Shown one piece after another: positions 1 through 6,670 of a stretch of DNA of 7,031 bases; within the stretch, counting starts at the first letter, position 1; each line of letters begins with the position of its first letter. The stretch covers positions 1 through 7,031 of the forward strand of contig JAMCWV010000161.1 in NCBI GenBank assembly GCA_023481025.1. The letters are read 5' to 3'. The DNA comes from Gammaproteobacteria bacterium. Its GTDB lineage: Bacteria; Pseudomonadota; Gammaproteobacteria; Enterobacterales; Alteromonadaceae. A program made the translations under genes and the position numbers. Under the pieces are notes generated by a model. That model saw only the letters and a list, made by a program, of their open reading frames with translations, searched no databases and was not told where the DNA came from.

Positions 1-314
1 TGCAACTTAATTTCATTGTTTTTATAGGTGTCATTCGGCTCCGTCGGCCCCAGTGTGGGACTGACGGGCGCATTGTTGACCGATGACGTGTAATGCAAGG
101 GTAAAATAAAATTAGGTTCGAACGTATTGACCCGGAACGTGCCGCGCTTTGCTTCGGAGGTGAGTTCCCAAAATCGAGTGAGCGCATCGTCTGCAGAGAT
201 CGTCGGCAGTTCTGGATTTTCGCTGGCGTCCTCGCTGACTTCGGCGAATGTAACTCCTGACAGGGTTAGGGCTAAGACGAGACTCGACAAATAAACGCGA
301 CTAAATTGGCGCAT
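1..314 (-). CDS. pldA: Outer-membrane phospholipase A (PldA/OMPLA-like), 5' part only
   Basis: The minus strand is open from an ATG at 314 to the window edge, giving about 104 residues of an incomplete protein. The N-terminus is a typical Sec signal peptide: MRQFSR, then a hydrophobic stretch to about residue 22, with likely cleavage after GVTFA (residue 24). The mature part carries RFWELTSEAKRGTF, FEPNFILPLHYTS, APVSPT and, at the edge, NNEIKLQ. This is the layout of proteobacterial phospholipase A1, where an N-terminal segment leads into the first beta strand (KDEVKFQLS in E. coli PldA). The family forms a 12-stranded outer-membrane barrel that hydrolyses acyl chains of phospholipids, with calcium and dimerisation needed for activity. 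The catalytic His and Ser lie beyond the window, so activity cannot be judged. No strong ribosome binding site is seen before the ATG; a GGA lies about 10 bases upstream. The gene is divergent from the channel-like gene. Confidence 0.85.
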   Translation of the reverse strand, partial: MRQFSRVYLSSLVLALTLSGVTFAEVSEDASENPELPTISADDALTRFWELTSEAKRGTFRVNTFEPNFILPLHYTSSVNNAPVSPTLGPTEPNDTYKNNEIKL

Positions 315-371
315 AGTAAGAAAATCCGTTAGGGTTAAGGGCTATTCGCATCTAGAACAATTAAAACAGCC
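315..371. promoter_or_regulatory. Divergent intergenic region, pldA / channel-like gene
   Basis: These 57 bases separate two divergent start codons, so promoters for both genes should lie here or reach into the opposite coding region. I do not see a convincing sigma70 -35/-10 pair on either strand. Neither start has a good Shine-Dalgarno sequence: the plus-strand ATG is preceded by TTAAAACAGCC, and the minus-strand ATG by GGATTTTCTTACT. The assignment as a regulatory region rests on the gene arrangement, not on a recognised motif. Confidence 0.4.
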
Positions 372-1340
372 ATGAAACTATTTAGAAAAAAACCGATGCA
401 TCCGCGTAAAAACTTTAAGATTCGTCAATATATCGCAAGTAAGTCTATTCTGCAGCTGACCATTGTTTACGTCGGTATCAATGCAGCGATCGCGCTCGTG
501 CTGGCCATGGCGTTAATTGTCATTACGCGGCAACCGGCCGAGTTCGTCAATTATTTTTATTATCTTTACACCGAGCTGTTTGGAAAGGAGCCGACATGGA
601 CGCTTCCGGATCGCTTTATGTATCAAAATATTCGTGCCTTTTTGGCGACGTTATCGTTATTGTCGCCGGCAATATTCTTAGGTATCGTGGTCTACAAGTT
701 TTTTGTCCTGAAGCGCGATAACATTGTCTTCCGTAGCTGCTGCAACACATTTGAAGAAAATGGCGATCAGTTCATTAATGTTCACTTCTATATTTCATCG
801 TCTTTACGTCTGATTAATCTGCAATTTTCCGCATTTCTGCGAACCTATGAAAAATGTCGAGAGAATGCTTCAGATAAGCTGTATCCGATGAATACGTTTG
901 AAATCCCGCTCAATGGTGATGCCTTTTATCCTTTACCTTATAACTATGTACCGAGTCGCTTTCGCGTCAAAACTAAAGGTAACCCGATGGGTATGCCGCG
1001 CAATGAGGGTGTCTCTGTCGCAATTCAGGAAGGCGGCAAAATACAAGTCAATACACCGGAGCGAAAGTTTCTATTGGATACTAAGGCTGGTGATTTTTGT
1101 GAGCTCTATATTATTGCGCGCGGTGAAGTTCCGGATATTCAGTCGCATTTTTATGAAATGAAGTGTTACGAAATTCCTGAAGCGCTCTCTCCTGATTCTC
1201 TGCCAGCAATGCGAACGCGTTTTGTTCGTGAAAAAGACCAGTTCATTGTTGAGAATTGGCAGGATTTTGAAAACGGGAAATTGAATCGGCGACAGCGCCG
1301 TGCCGCCAAGAAACGCTCCGGGACATTCTCAAAGCGGTGA
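372..1340 (+). CDS. KirBac-like (inward-rectifier K+ channel family) protein with degenerate selectivity filter
   Basis: This 322-residue protein has a basic N-terminus, TM1 at about 27-51, a re-entrant-like segment at about 58-70 (FVNYFYYLYTELF) and TM2 at about 88-112, then a long soluble C-terminal domain. The order and spacing match bacterial inward-rectifier channels as I recall KirBac1.1. There the pore helix FVGAFFFSVETLA leads to TVGYGD, then a conserved Pro and YAH, then TM2, then RPRAKIMFARHAIV. Here the matching parts are FVNYFYYLYTEL, P79, YQN, TM2 and LKRDNIVFRSCCNTF. The C-terminal domain keeps FINVHFYISSSLRLIN (about 134-149), ELYIIARGEVPDIQSH (244-259) and a QFIVENWQDFE end resembling the Kir cytoplasmic domain. 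The filter positions read GKEPTW (71-76), so ordinary K+ selectivity is unlikely. The last 19 residues are strongly basic (RRQRRAAKKR). No clear ribosome binding site precedes the ATG at 372; M9 is an alternative start without a better one. The Kir assignment is inference by eye from recalled sequences. Confidence 0.65.
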   Translation: MKLFRKKPMHPRKNFKIRQYIASKSILQLTIVYVGINAAIALVLAMALIVITRQPAEFVNYFYYLYTELFGKEPTWTLPDRFMYQNIRAFLATLSLLSPAIFLGIVVYKFFVLKRDNIVFRSCCNTFEENGDQFINVHFYISSSLRLINLQFSAFLRTYEKCRENASDKLYPMNTFEIPLNGDAFYPLPYNYVPSRFRVKTKGNPMGMPRNEGVSVAIQEGGKIQVNTPERKFLLDTKAGDFCELYIIARGEVPDIQSHFYEMKCYEIPEALSPDSLPAMRTRFVREKDQFIVENWQDFENGKLNRRQRRAAKKRSGTFSKR

Positions 1341-2231
1341 AGTTAATAGCCTCATCAGGGCATGGCCTTCATTGATTAACATTTGACTGACACGCTGATT
1401 ATCATGGTCAAAATTAGCACTCAGATTGTGTTCAGCGAGTATGTTTTTAATGGTTGCCGTGTCATTAATGTCCACGGTGACTTCGTTTTTGTTGAGCTGT
1501 CTAAGAATGGCAAAGAGCAATTGTAATTGATGGTTTTCGAGGTCATCAAGTGCAACCATGTGTAAGTCGAATTGGTGCGGATTGTATAGTTTGAATAAGC
1601 TGTACAAGTCACGTAGTTGCAATAGTGGGCGAGGGTGCGCGTCGACCCGTAAGTCGACTAAGGTGTCAGAGCTGCCTAAATAGCCAGCAGCGGGACGTTT
1701 CATCAGTAATGCTGCGGCAAGTTTACCGCGCTTGTCGCCACCTGCTTGTTGGCCAGCGATCATCGCTTTGAGCATGGCATCACCCATTTCATAACCGGCA
1801 CGTCGACTAGCGCTGTAGGTTTCTGCAACCTGTTCGCAGGTTCCGGCTTTGAGCATGTTTCCGAGAACTAGAAAGTCATTTCCTTGCACACTTTCGACTT
1901 CGTCGGTGCACTCAGGACCATTATAAATGGTCGCTTCTCCGGAAAGATCCATTAAAGCAACTTGACGTTTGCGGGCAATCGTATCGCCACTTAAAAACAC
2001 CTCCAATGCTTGCGTTGGTGTTTGTCCTTGGCGCATCGCTTCAAGTGCAGCGCCTGCAGCATCTGGATTGGCAAAGGATTGCGATACAACTAAGCCGGCC
2101 TTGCAGTCAATCCAAGGAACGAGCGCGCCCACAGCCAAATAATTAGACGCAGTAAGTATCGCCCAAGTGTCGGTGTCCGCATCGCGTGCAGCGAGCGTGA
2201 AGGTTGCAATCCTGCCCGGAAGATTAGGCAC
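1329..2231 (-). CDS. DUF1028 family protein (putative Ntn-hydrolase fold) with C-terminal PG_binding_2-like region
   Basis: This 300-residue protein has no signal peptide or membrane segment and is probably cytoplasmic. Family hallmarks are ATFTLAARD (9-17), YLAVGALVPW (31-40), SQSFANP (50-56), the RKRQVALMD strand (87-95), LGNML (123-127) and AGGDKRGKLAAALL (163-176), followed by VDLRVDAHPRPLLQLRDLY. The family (Pfam DUF1028) is generally grouped with Ntn hydrolases, but no substrate is established. Residues from about 203 to 295 are helical and resemble the putative peptidoglycan-binding domain often fused to DUF1028. The usual HTG..C..WAGH segment is altered here to YNGPECTDEVES (103-114). 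The start is a GTG, chosen because GAGGAG lies 8 bases upstream and the family motif begins directly after it. The gene is last in the exporter cluster, 61 bases after the adaptor, and its 3' end overlaps the convergent channel-like gene by 12 bases. Confidence 0.85.
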   Translation of the reverse strand: MPNLPGRIATFTLAARDADTDTWAILTASNYLAVGALVPWIDCKAGLVVSQSFANPDAAGAALEAMRQGQTPTQALEVFLSGDTIARKRQVALMDLSGEATIYNGPECTDEVESVQGNDFLVLGNMLKAGTCEQVAETYSASRRAGYEMGDAMLKAMIAGQQAGGDKRGKLAAALLMKRPAAGYLGSSDTLVDLRVDAHPRPLLQLRDLYSLFKLYNPHQFDLHMVALDDLENHQLQLLFAILRQLNKNEVTVDINDTATIKNILAEHNLSANFDHDNQRVSQMLINEGHALMRLLTSPL

Positions 2232-2239
2232 AATAATAG

Positions 2240-2245
2240 CTCCTC
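2240..2245 (-). promoter_or_regulatory. Ribosome binding site for the DUF1028 gene (supports GTG start)
   Basis: The minus strand reads GAGGAG followed by 8 bases and then GTG CCT AAT. This is close to an ideal Shine-Dalgarno sequence and decides the GTG start at 2231. An ATG overlapping the site (AATGAGGAG) is out of frame and reaches a stop after seven codons. Confidence 0.8.
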
Positions 2246-2292
2246 ATTGTTGTGTACCAACAGCTTAGCAAGTTTCCTAGCATGGTCCAAAC

Positions 2293-3504
2293 TCACAACG
2301 GTCGAACACGGTCGCCGTCTTGGAGACTGGCGGGCGGATGATTAACAATCTGCATGCCGCCTTCCACGCCACGCAGAATTTGTTGAGCGATGCCGCTACG
2401 CCGACCGATTTCAACGGCTATGAGTCGAGCGCGTCCGTCAACGACGGTGAATACATGCCAGCGGTCATTGATACGGAACAGAGCGCTAATCGGCACAAAC
2501 GTGGTTGCGGCATCTTCCCAAATGACAATCTCGGCTTCGACGCGGAAGCCTTCGCCCAAGCGTTGCCACTGTTCGGGTGGCGACTCAAGTGTGGCAAAGG
2601 CAGACACGCGTTGCTCATCAATACCTAACGCGGATACTTTGGTGAAACCGGCAGGGTCGACGAGACGAATGCGGGCTTTTAGCGTATCGGCGCCACCCCA
2701 GCGATGAATATCGACACGCATGCCGGGTTGCACTCGCACCGCGTCTTGCGACAAGAGATCGATGCGCACTTCAAGATCGCTGAGGTCGCCCAGTTCGACA
2801 ATGGCTTCGCCAGCGCTAACGACCCCTTCACAGCAACGAAAGCGGCGTAAGACAACGCCGTCAATGGGCGAGGGAATAGCCAATGCATCAGTTACGGTAC
2901 TGCTGCGCGTTCCTTCGGTAATGGCCAGCACTAAGCGTGCGTTTTCGAGCTCAGCTTGACTGGCGCCAAGACTCGCTCGCGCGGAACGCTCGCTCGCTTG
3001 GGCGCGCAGCAATTGAATTTGTGCACGATCGAGCTCAGTGACCGAAACCGCACCTTCCTCAGCGAGTTGACGGAAGCGATTTAATTCATTTTCCGCGTAG
3101 CGAACATCAGCTTGGCGATTTTCTAGTTCGGCCTGTGCGGCCTCGACGCGAGCGCGCGCGGCAACCATGGCTTCTCGAGCTTGTTCACGACTTCGCGCAT
3201 CAAGTGCAGGTGTAGGCAAAGGCTCAATATGAAATAGAGGCTGACCTGCAACAACCGTGTCGCCGGCGTTGATGGTGACGCGCTGGAGAAAACCGTGGAT
3301 TGGAACTGCGACATTGTAGGTGTCGTGTAAATGCGTGCGTCCTTCTTCGCGAATCGTTTCGGCAAAATGTCCGAACGATACGGTAGCTATTTGGACCTGC
3401 TCTGCCTTCGGTCTCAGCATCCAGCTGAAGAGTAAAATGACCAACAAAATAACCGCTGCCAAAGCGACGGGCCGTTTGTGCTGGTTGTTATTTTTTGCAG
3501 TCAT
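2293..3504 (-). CDS. Periplasmic adaptor (HlyD/MacA-like membrane fusion protein) of an ABC exporter
   Basis: This 403-residue protein has one N-terminal membrane anchor (about 13-29, ALAAVILLVILLFSWML) after a short polar cytoplasmic tail, so most of it lies in the periplasm. Domains in order: first lipoyl half (about 63-95, VAVPIHGFLQRVTINAGD), a long Ala/Glu/Arg-rich coiled-coil hairpin (about 100-198), second lipoyl half (about 207-243, AIPSPIDGVVLRRF to AIVELGD), then beta-barrel and membrane-proximal regions ending in GDRVRPL. This is the usual adaptor architecture, which links an inner-membrane transporter to an outer-membrane channel. GAGGA lies 6 bases before the ATG. The gene follows the permease by 22 bases, so it surely serves that transporter. 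A vicinal cysteine pair, C224-C225, sits in the second lipoyl half, where related proteins usually have no cysteine. No outer-membrane partner is encoded nearby. Substrate unknown. Confidence 0.9.
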   Translation of the reverse strand: MTAKNNNQHKRPVALAAVILLVILLFSWMLRPKAEQVQIATVSFGHFAETIREEGRTHLHDTYNVAVPIHGFLQRVTINAGDTVVAGQPLFHIEPLPTPALDARSREQAREAMVAARARVEAAQAELENRQADVRYAENELNRFRQLAEEGAVSVTELDRAQIQLLRAQASERSARASLGASQAELENARLVLAITEGTRSSTVTDALAIPSPIDGVVLRRFRCCEGVVSAGEAIVELGDLSDLEVRIDLLSQDAVRVQPGMRVDIHRWGGADTLKARIRLVDPAGFTKVSALGIDEQRVSAFATLESPPEQWQRLGEGFRVEAEIVIWEDAATTFVPISALFRINDRWHVFTVVDGRARLIAVEIGRRSGIAQQILRGVEGGMQIVNHPPASLQDGDRVRPL

Positions 3505-3526
3505 AATTAATCCTCAAATCAACGTC

Positions 3527-5884
3527 TTATTCGGTTTTGAGCGCTTGAATCATATCGAGGCGCCAAATTTTTCGCAGCATCAACAACATCGAGAACGCAG
3601 CTGCGAGACAGACACCCAATGCACTTAGGGCAAAACTTTGGCTACTTAGTACAAATGGAATGCGAAATAAATCCATGCTCAGGGCTTGGGTGAGTAACCA
3701 AGCGAAGGACACGCCAATCGCCCAGCCCAACGGAATGGCAAGTGCCACGAGCAAGCCCAATTCACCTAATAGAATTTTGGCCACCTCGATTTTGTGGAAA
3801 CCAAGTACCCGTAATGATGCGAGCTCACGTTGCCGCTCCGCAAACATAATCCGCGCATTATTGTAGATCACGGCAAAGGTCATCGACCCAGCTAAAAGAA
3901 ACATCACGGTCATAATACCGAGCATGGTGCTATCGATATAAAAACGAATATCTGCTTCGGCACGGCTAATTTGCCCAATCGAAGCGATATAAGGAAGCTG
4001 ATGCAGGGCAGCAAACACCTGTTCAGCTTGGCTTTCATCGTACAAGACCCACGCACCGGACAATGTGTCTTGTTCGAGCAAAAGTCGATTTAACGCGTCC
4101 TTATGCATATAGAGACCCAGTCCCATAGGCTCATCGACAATTTGCACAATGGCTAAGCTAAATGCTTGCTGCCGTCCTTCGAGTAGGGTTAATTCAATCC
4201 TATCACCGGCTTTGAGCTCAAGATCGGTAGCGAGGTATTCGGAAATCGCTACACCATCGGCTGGCAGTTGCTCAGGGTACTGACTGATTCTGCGCAGTTC
4301 GCTTGATTCTGGTAGCCCAAGTAATAAGAGTCGCCATGATTTGCGGTTATGCTGCAGCGATACGGGAACTTGCCGGAAACCTTCGACATAGGTGACACCG
4401 GGAATTGCCCTCAGGGTCGACAAACTGCGCTGTGGCCGTGGCTCGGCGAATGTCAGCTCGAGATCCATTAAGTGATGATGCCGATATTGCTGGACGAGCA
4501 TGTGATCAATGGCATTGAACTGATAGCTACCGAGCAAGAGTAAACCGCCGCTAAGGGCAATGCCGAACACGGAAATGATGGAACGAAATGGATGCCGACG
4601 GAGATTGCGCAGCATAATGCGAGTGGGTTGTTGCCACCAATTTACAATGCGCGGATGATCGAGCAAAGTGCGATGATAACGGGCGGGGCTTGGTGGTCGC
4701 ATGGCTTCTGCTGGCGCCATTTTCGCAGCGTTCGAGGCTGCGCGGAACGTTGCTATAACGCCAGCGAGGGCGGTGAACAGAATGGCAATGACCAAGGACT
4801 CGAGTTGTAACGCGAAACGAAATTCGGGGAAGCGAAAATAAACTGCATAGAGTTGCGCGAGTGGTTCAGCAACTAGCACGCCCAGCAATACACCGGCGAT
4901 CAAGCCGGCCAACAAAATTAGCGCGGTCATTTGTAGGTAGTGGGTAATAATATGCCAGCGACCGTAGCCAAACGCTTTCAAGAGCGCGATCGACTGCTTC
5001 TGTGTTTGGATGATGCGGGTTAATAAGACATTCAACAGGAACGCGGCAACACCAATAAAGATTGTGGGTAACACAATCGCCATCACACGCAATTGAGCGA
5101 GTTCTTCACTAATAAAACGATGGGACAAGTGCTCATCACGGGTATAAGCACCTCGGCTACCATAGCGGCCGAGTCGATGATCGAGTTCGGCAATAATCTG
5201 TTGGTGATCGGCATGTGCTTGCAGTGAGAGCGCAAGGCTGTTGAATGCACCATCCATATCAAATGCAGCAGCTAACGCTTGGCGGCTCATCCAAAACACG
5301 CCAAAGCGCTCATAATCAGGCATGATGGAGCCAGGTCCGAGTTGATAAATAAACTCCGGAGATAACGCCAAACCACTGATCATCAGTGGCTGCATACGGC
5401 CATTGAGGATGGCCGTTATGGTATCGCCAACATTGAGGTTATGTGCTTCGGCAAAGGGCGCACTGACCACGATTTCGTGACCAGCGCCGGGTATTGGAGG
5501 GCCGCCCGCTAGATAATGTAACCGGTTGAGTAATTCCGTAGCGTAGTCCGGTAATGATAAAATTTCGCCTTGGATGGGCTCGGGAAACTGCTCCAGTTGA
5601 AAGCGAGCGCCGGCGCGAATGCGTGATTCAATAATGTTAACGCCGGGCAATGCAGCAATCGACGGCAAGAGGTCATTTGGCGCTCGGGTGACCTCAGCGA
5701 AAATATCAGCGAAGTGGTTTTGCTGGTAAAACTGTTGTTGTGACAATAAGATCGACTGCCGAGTACTGACACTGATGACCAGCACCATCACACCAGCAGC
5801 AATGACGAGCGCAATAGCAAACAGTTGCCCGGCCATTTGTCGGCATTCGCGCCAGAGTTTGCGGTGCAGTGCTGAGCCTACCAC
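3527..5884 (-). CDS. ABC transporter permease with two FtsX-type halves (8 TM)
   Basis: This 785-residue inner-membrane protein consists of two FtsX-type repeats. The first has TM1 at about 19-39, a periplasmic domain (about 40-266), and TM2-4 at about 267-290, 318-340 and 362-384. The second has TM5 at about 434-452, a periplasmic domain (about 453-653), and TM6-8 at about 654-676, 708-731 and 750-770. Each half has the conserved cytoplasmic segment after its second helix: [15 protein letters not shown] (298-312) and [15 protein letters not shown] (687-701), which contacts the ATPase in this superfamily. Each half ends in an AP/DMIQAL-type tail (MAPAEAMRP at 389-397, DMIQALKTE at the end). 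This is the duplicated, single-chain form of the LolC/E-MacB type transporters, which work by mechanotransmission. The start is a GTG at 5884, overlapping the ATPase stop by 7 bases, with AGGAG 5 bases upstream. Paired with the adaptor, it should export rather than import. Substrate unknown. Confidence 0.9.
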   Translation of the reverse strand: MVGSALHRKLWRECRQMAGQLFAIALVIAAGVMVLVISVSTRQSILLSQQQFYQQNHFADIFAEVTRAPNDLLPSIAALPGVNIIESRIRAGARFQLEQFPEPIQGEILSLPDYATELLNRLHYLAGGPPIPGAGHEIVVSAPFAEAHNLNVGDTITAILNGRMQPLMISGLALSPEFIYQLGPGSIMPDYERFGVFWMSRQALAAAFDMDGAFNSLALSLQAHADHQQIIAELDHRLGRYGSRGAYTRDEHLSHRFISEELAQLRVMAIVLPTIFIGVAAFLLNVLLTRIIQTQKQSIALLKAFGYGRWHIITHYLQMTALILLAGLIAGVLLGVLVAEPLAQLYAVYFRFPEFRFALQLESLVIAILFTALAGVIATFRAASNAAKMAPAEAMRPPSPARYHRTLLDHPRIVNWWQQPTRIMLRNLRRHPFRSIISVFGIALSGGLLLLGSYQFNAIDHMLVQQYRHHHLMDLELTFAEPRPQRSLSTLRAIPGVTYVEGFRQVPVSLQHNRKSWRLLLLGLPESSELRRISQYPEQLPADGVAISEYLATDLELKAGDRIELTLLEGRQQAFSLAIVQIVDEPMGLGLYMHKDALNRLLLEQDTLSGAWVLYDESQAEQVFAALHQLPYIASIGQISRAEADIRFYIDSTMLGIMTVMFLLAGSMTFAVIYNNARIMFAERQRELASLRVLGFHKIEVAKILLGELGLLVALAIPLGWAIGVSFAWLLTQALSMDLFRIPFVLSSQSFALSALGVCLAAAFSMLLMLRKIWRLDMIQALKTE

Positions 5885-6603
5885 GATAGCTCCTGAGGCG
5901 ACTTACGTTGTTGATTGTGGTGAATGGAAGCGACTCGACCATCGGACAAACGAATGACCCTATCGGCCATATCGCCGATCACTTCGTTGTGAGTAATGAC
6001 GGCGGTTGTCGTACCAAGCTCTTGATTAATGTCTTGAATAACTTCGAGAACTCGCACCCCGGTTTTTGAATCGAGGGCACCGGTCGGCTCATCGCACATG
6101 AGCACCGCAGGGCGTTTGGCAATAGCACGAGCAATCGCCACACGTTGTTGTTCACCGCCAGAGAGCTGCGCCGGGAAGTGGTCCATGCGTGCCGCTAATC
6201 CGACGCGTTCAAGTGCCTCTTCTGGTGTCATCGGGTTGTCGGCTATTTCAGTGACGATCGCGACATTTTCACGGGCAGTTAAACTCGGAATGAGATTGTA
6301 AAATTGAAAGACAAAGCCGACGTGCTGGCGCCGAAAACGAGTTAGCTCGCGGTCAGAGATACCGGTCAGACGAGTTGACTGGTAACGCACATCGCCGCTA
6401 CTGGCCGCATCAAGTCCACCGAGAATGTTGAGCAGCGTGGATTTACCGGAACCTGATGCACCAAGTAAAACCACCAGTTCACCCGCGTGCAAATCGAGAT
6501 CAACACCACGTAATGCATGAATTTCAACGTCACCCATTTGATAGGTTTTGGTCAGTCCGCGAGCACTGAATACAATATTGGCTGGAGCGTTTTTGTCGTT
6601 CAT
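5878..6603 (-). CDS. ABC transporter ATPase, MacB/LolD type
   Basis: This 241-residue cytoplasmic nucleotide-binding subunit is of normal length and has every motif. They are A-loop tyrosine Y21 ([17 protein letters not shown]), Walker [10 protein letters not shown] (48-56), Q-loop Q100 in [16 protein letters not shown], signature [14 protein letters not shown] (147-160), Walker B VLMCDEP (167-173) with catalytic E172, D-loop GALD (175-178) and switch histidine H205 in VITHN. The [13 protein letters not shown] stretch is typical of the subfamily that pairs with FtsX-type permeases (LolD, MacB, FtsE relatives). It therefore powers the permease whose gene overlaps its stop codon. The ATG at 6603 is the only plausible start, because an in-frame stop lies 22 bases upstream and the next Met (M23) would remove the A-loop. 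There is no Shine-Dalgarno sequence: seven Ts and a terminator hairpin directly precede the ATG. Confidence 0.93.
   Translation of the reverse strand: MNDKNAPANIVFSARGLTKTYQMGDVEIHALRGVDLDLHAGELVVLLGASGSGKSTLLNILGGLDAASSGDVRYQSTRLTGISDRELTRFRRQHVGFVFQFYNLIPSLTARENVAIVTEIADNPMTPEEALERVGLAARMDHFPAQLSGGEQQRVAIARAIAKRPAVLMCDEPTGALDSKTGVRVLEVIQDINQELGTTTAVITHNEVIGDMADRVIRLSDGRVASIHHNQQRKSPQELSW
5890..5894 (-). promoter_or_regulatory. Ribosome binding site for the permease GTG start
   Basis: The minus strand reads AGGAG, then CTATC, then GTG GTA GGC, inside the last codons of the ATPase gene. It supports the GTG at 5884 and translational coupling between ATPase and permease. Confidence 0.65.
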
Positions 6604-6642
6604 AAAAAAATGCCAGGCTAATCGTTAACGCTTAGTCTGGCA
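6604..6642 (-). terminator. Intrinsic terminator after tesB, abutting the ATPase start codon
   Basis: On the minus strand a 32-base imperfect palindrome (6611-6642) has arms TGCCAG-A-CTAA-G-CG and CG-A-TTAG-C-CTGGCA around a TTAA loop. It contains 12 Watson-Crick pairs and two mismatches. Seven Ts follow directly (6610 to 6604), then the ATPase ATG. It lies 28 bases after the tesB stop, the usual place for a Rho-independent terminator. On the plus strand there is no T-run after the hairpin, so it is one-directional. Confidence 0.75.
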
Positions 6643-6670
6643 CAGTATTGAGAACTTTTCTTGTTATTGA

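Noticed and set aside
898..1161. Open frame of 87 codons in another frame of the channel-like gene
   Set aside because: It lies wholly inside the channel-like gene in another frame. The main frame has the family features and the longer frame.
2248..2262. Small hairpin TGTTG-TGTAC-CAACA upstream of the DUF1028 start, considered as a terminator
   Set aside because: It has a five-pair stem with no T-run on the minus strand, so it is too weak to call a terminator.
2090..2296. Minus-strand open frame spanning the adaptor-DUF1028 gap
   Set aside because: It starts in the gap but runs out of frame through conserved DUF1028 sequence and lacks a ribosome binding site of its own.
2320..2707. Overlapping plus-strand open frames of about 102 and 105 codons
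   Set aside because: They lie antisense to the adaptor gene, whose frame shows clear lipoyl and barrel sequence. Their translations have no recognisable domain.
4592..4810. Plus-strand open frame of 72 codons
   Set aside because: It is antisense to the permease linker and TM4 region, with no good ribosome binding site or family resemblance.
5878..6603. Calling the ATPase lolD or macB
   Set aside because: The motifs place it in that subfamily, but the duplicated permease and the adaptor differ from the Lol system, and the ATPase is not fused as in MacB. A specific symbol is not justified.
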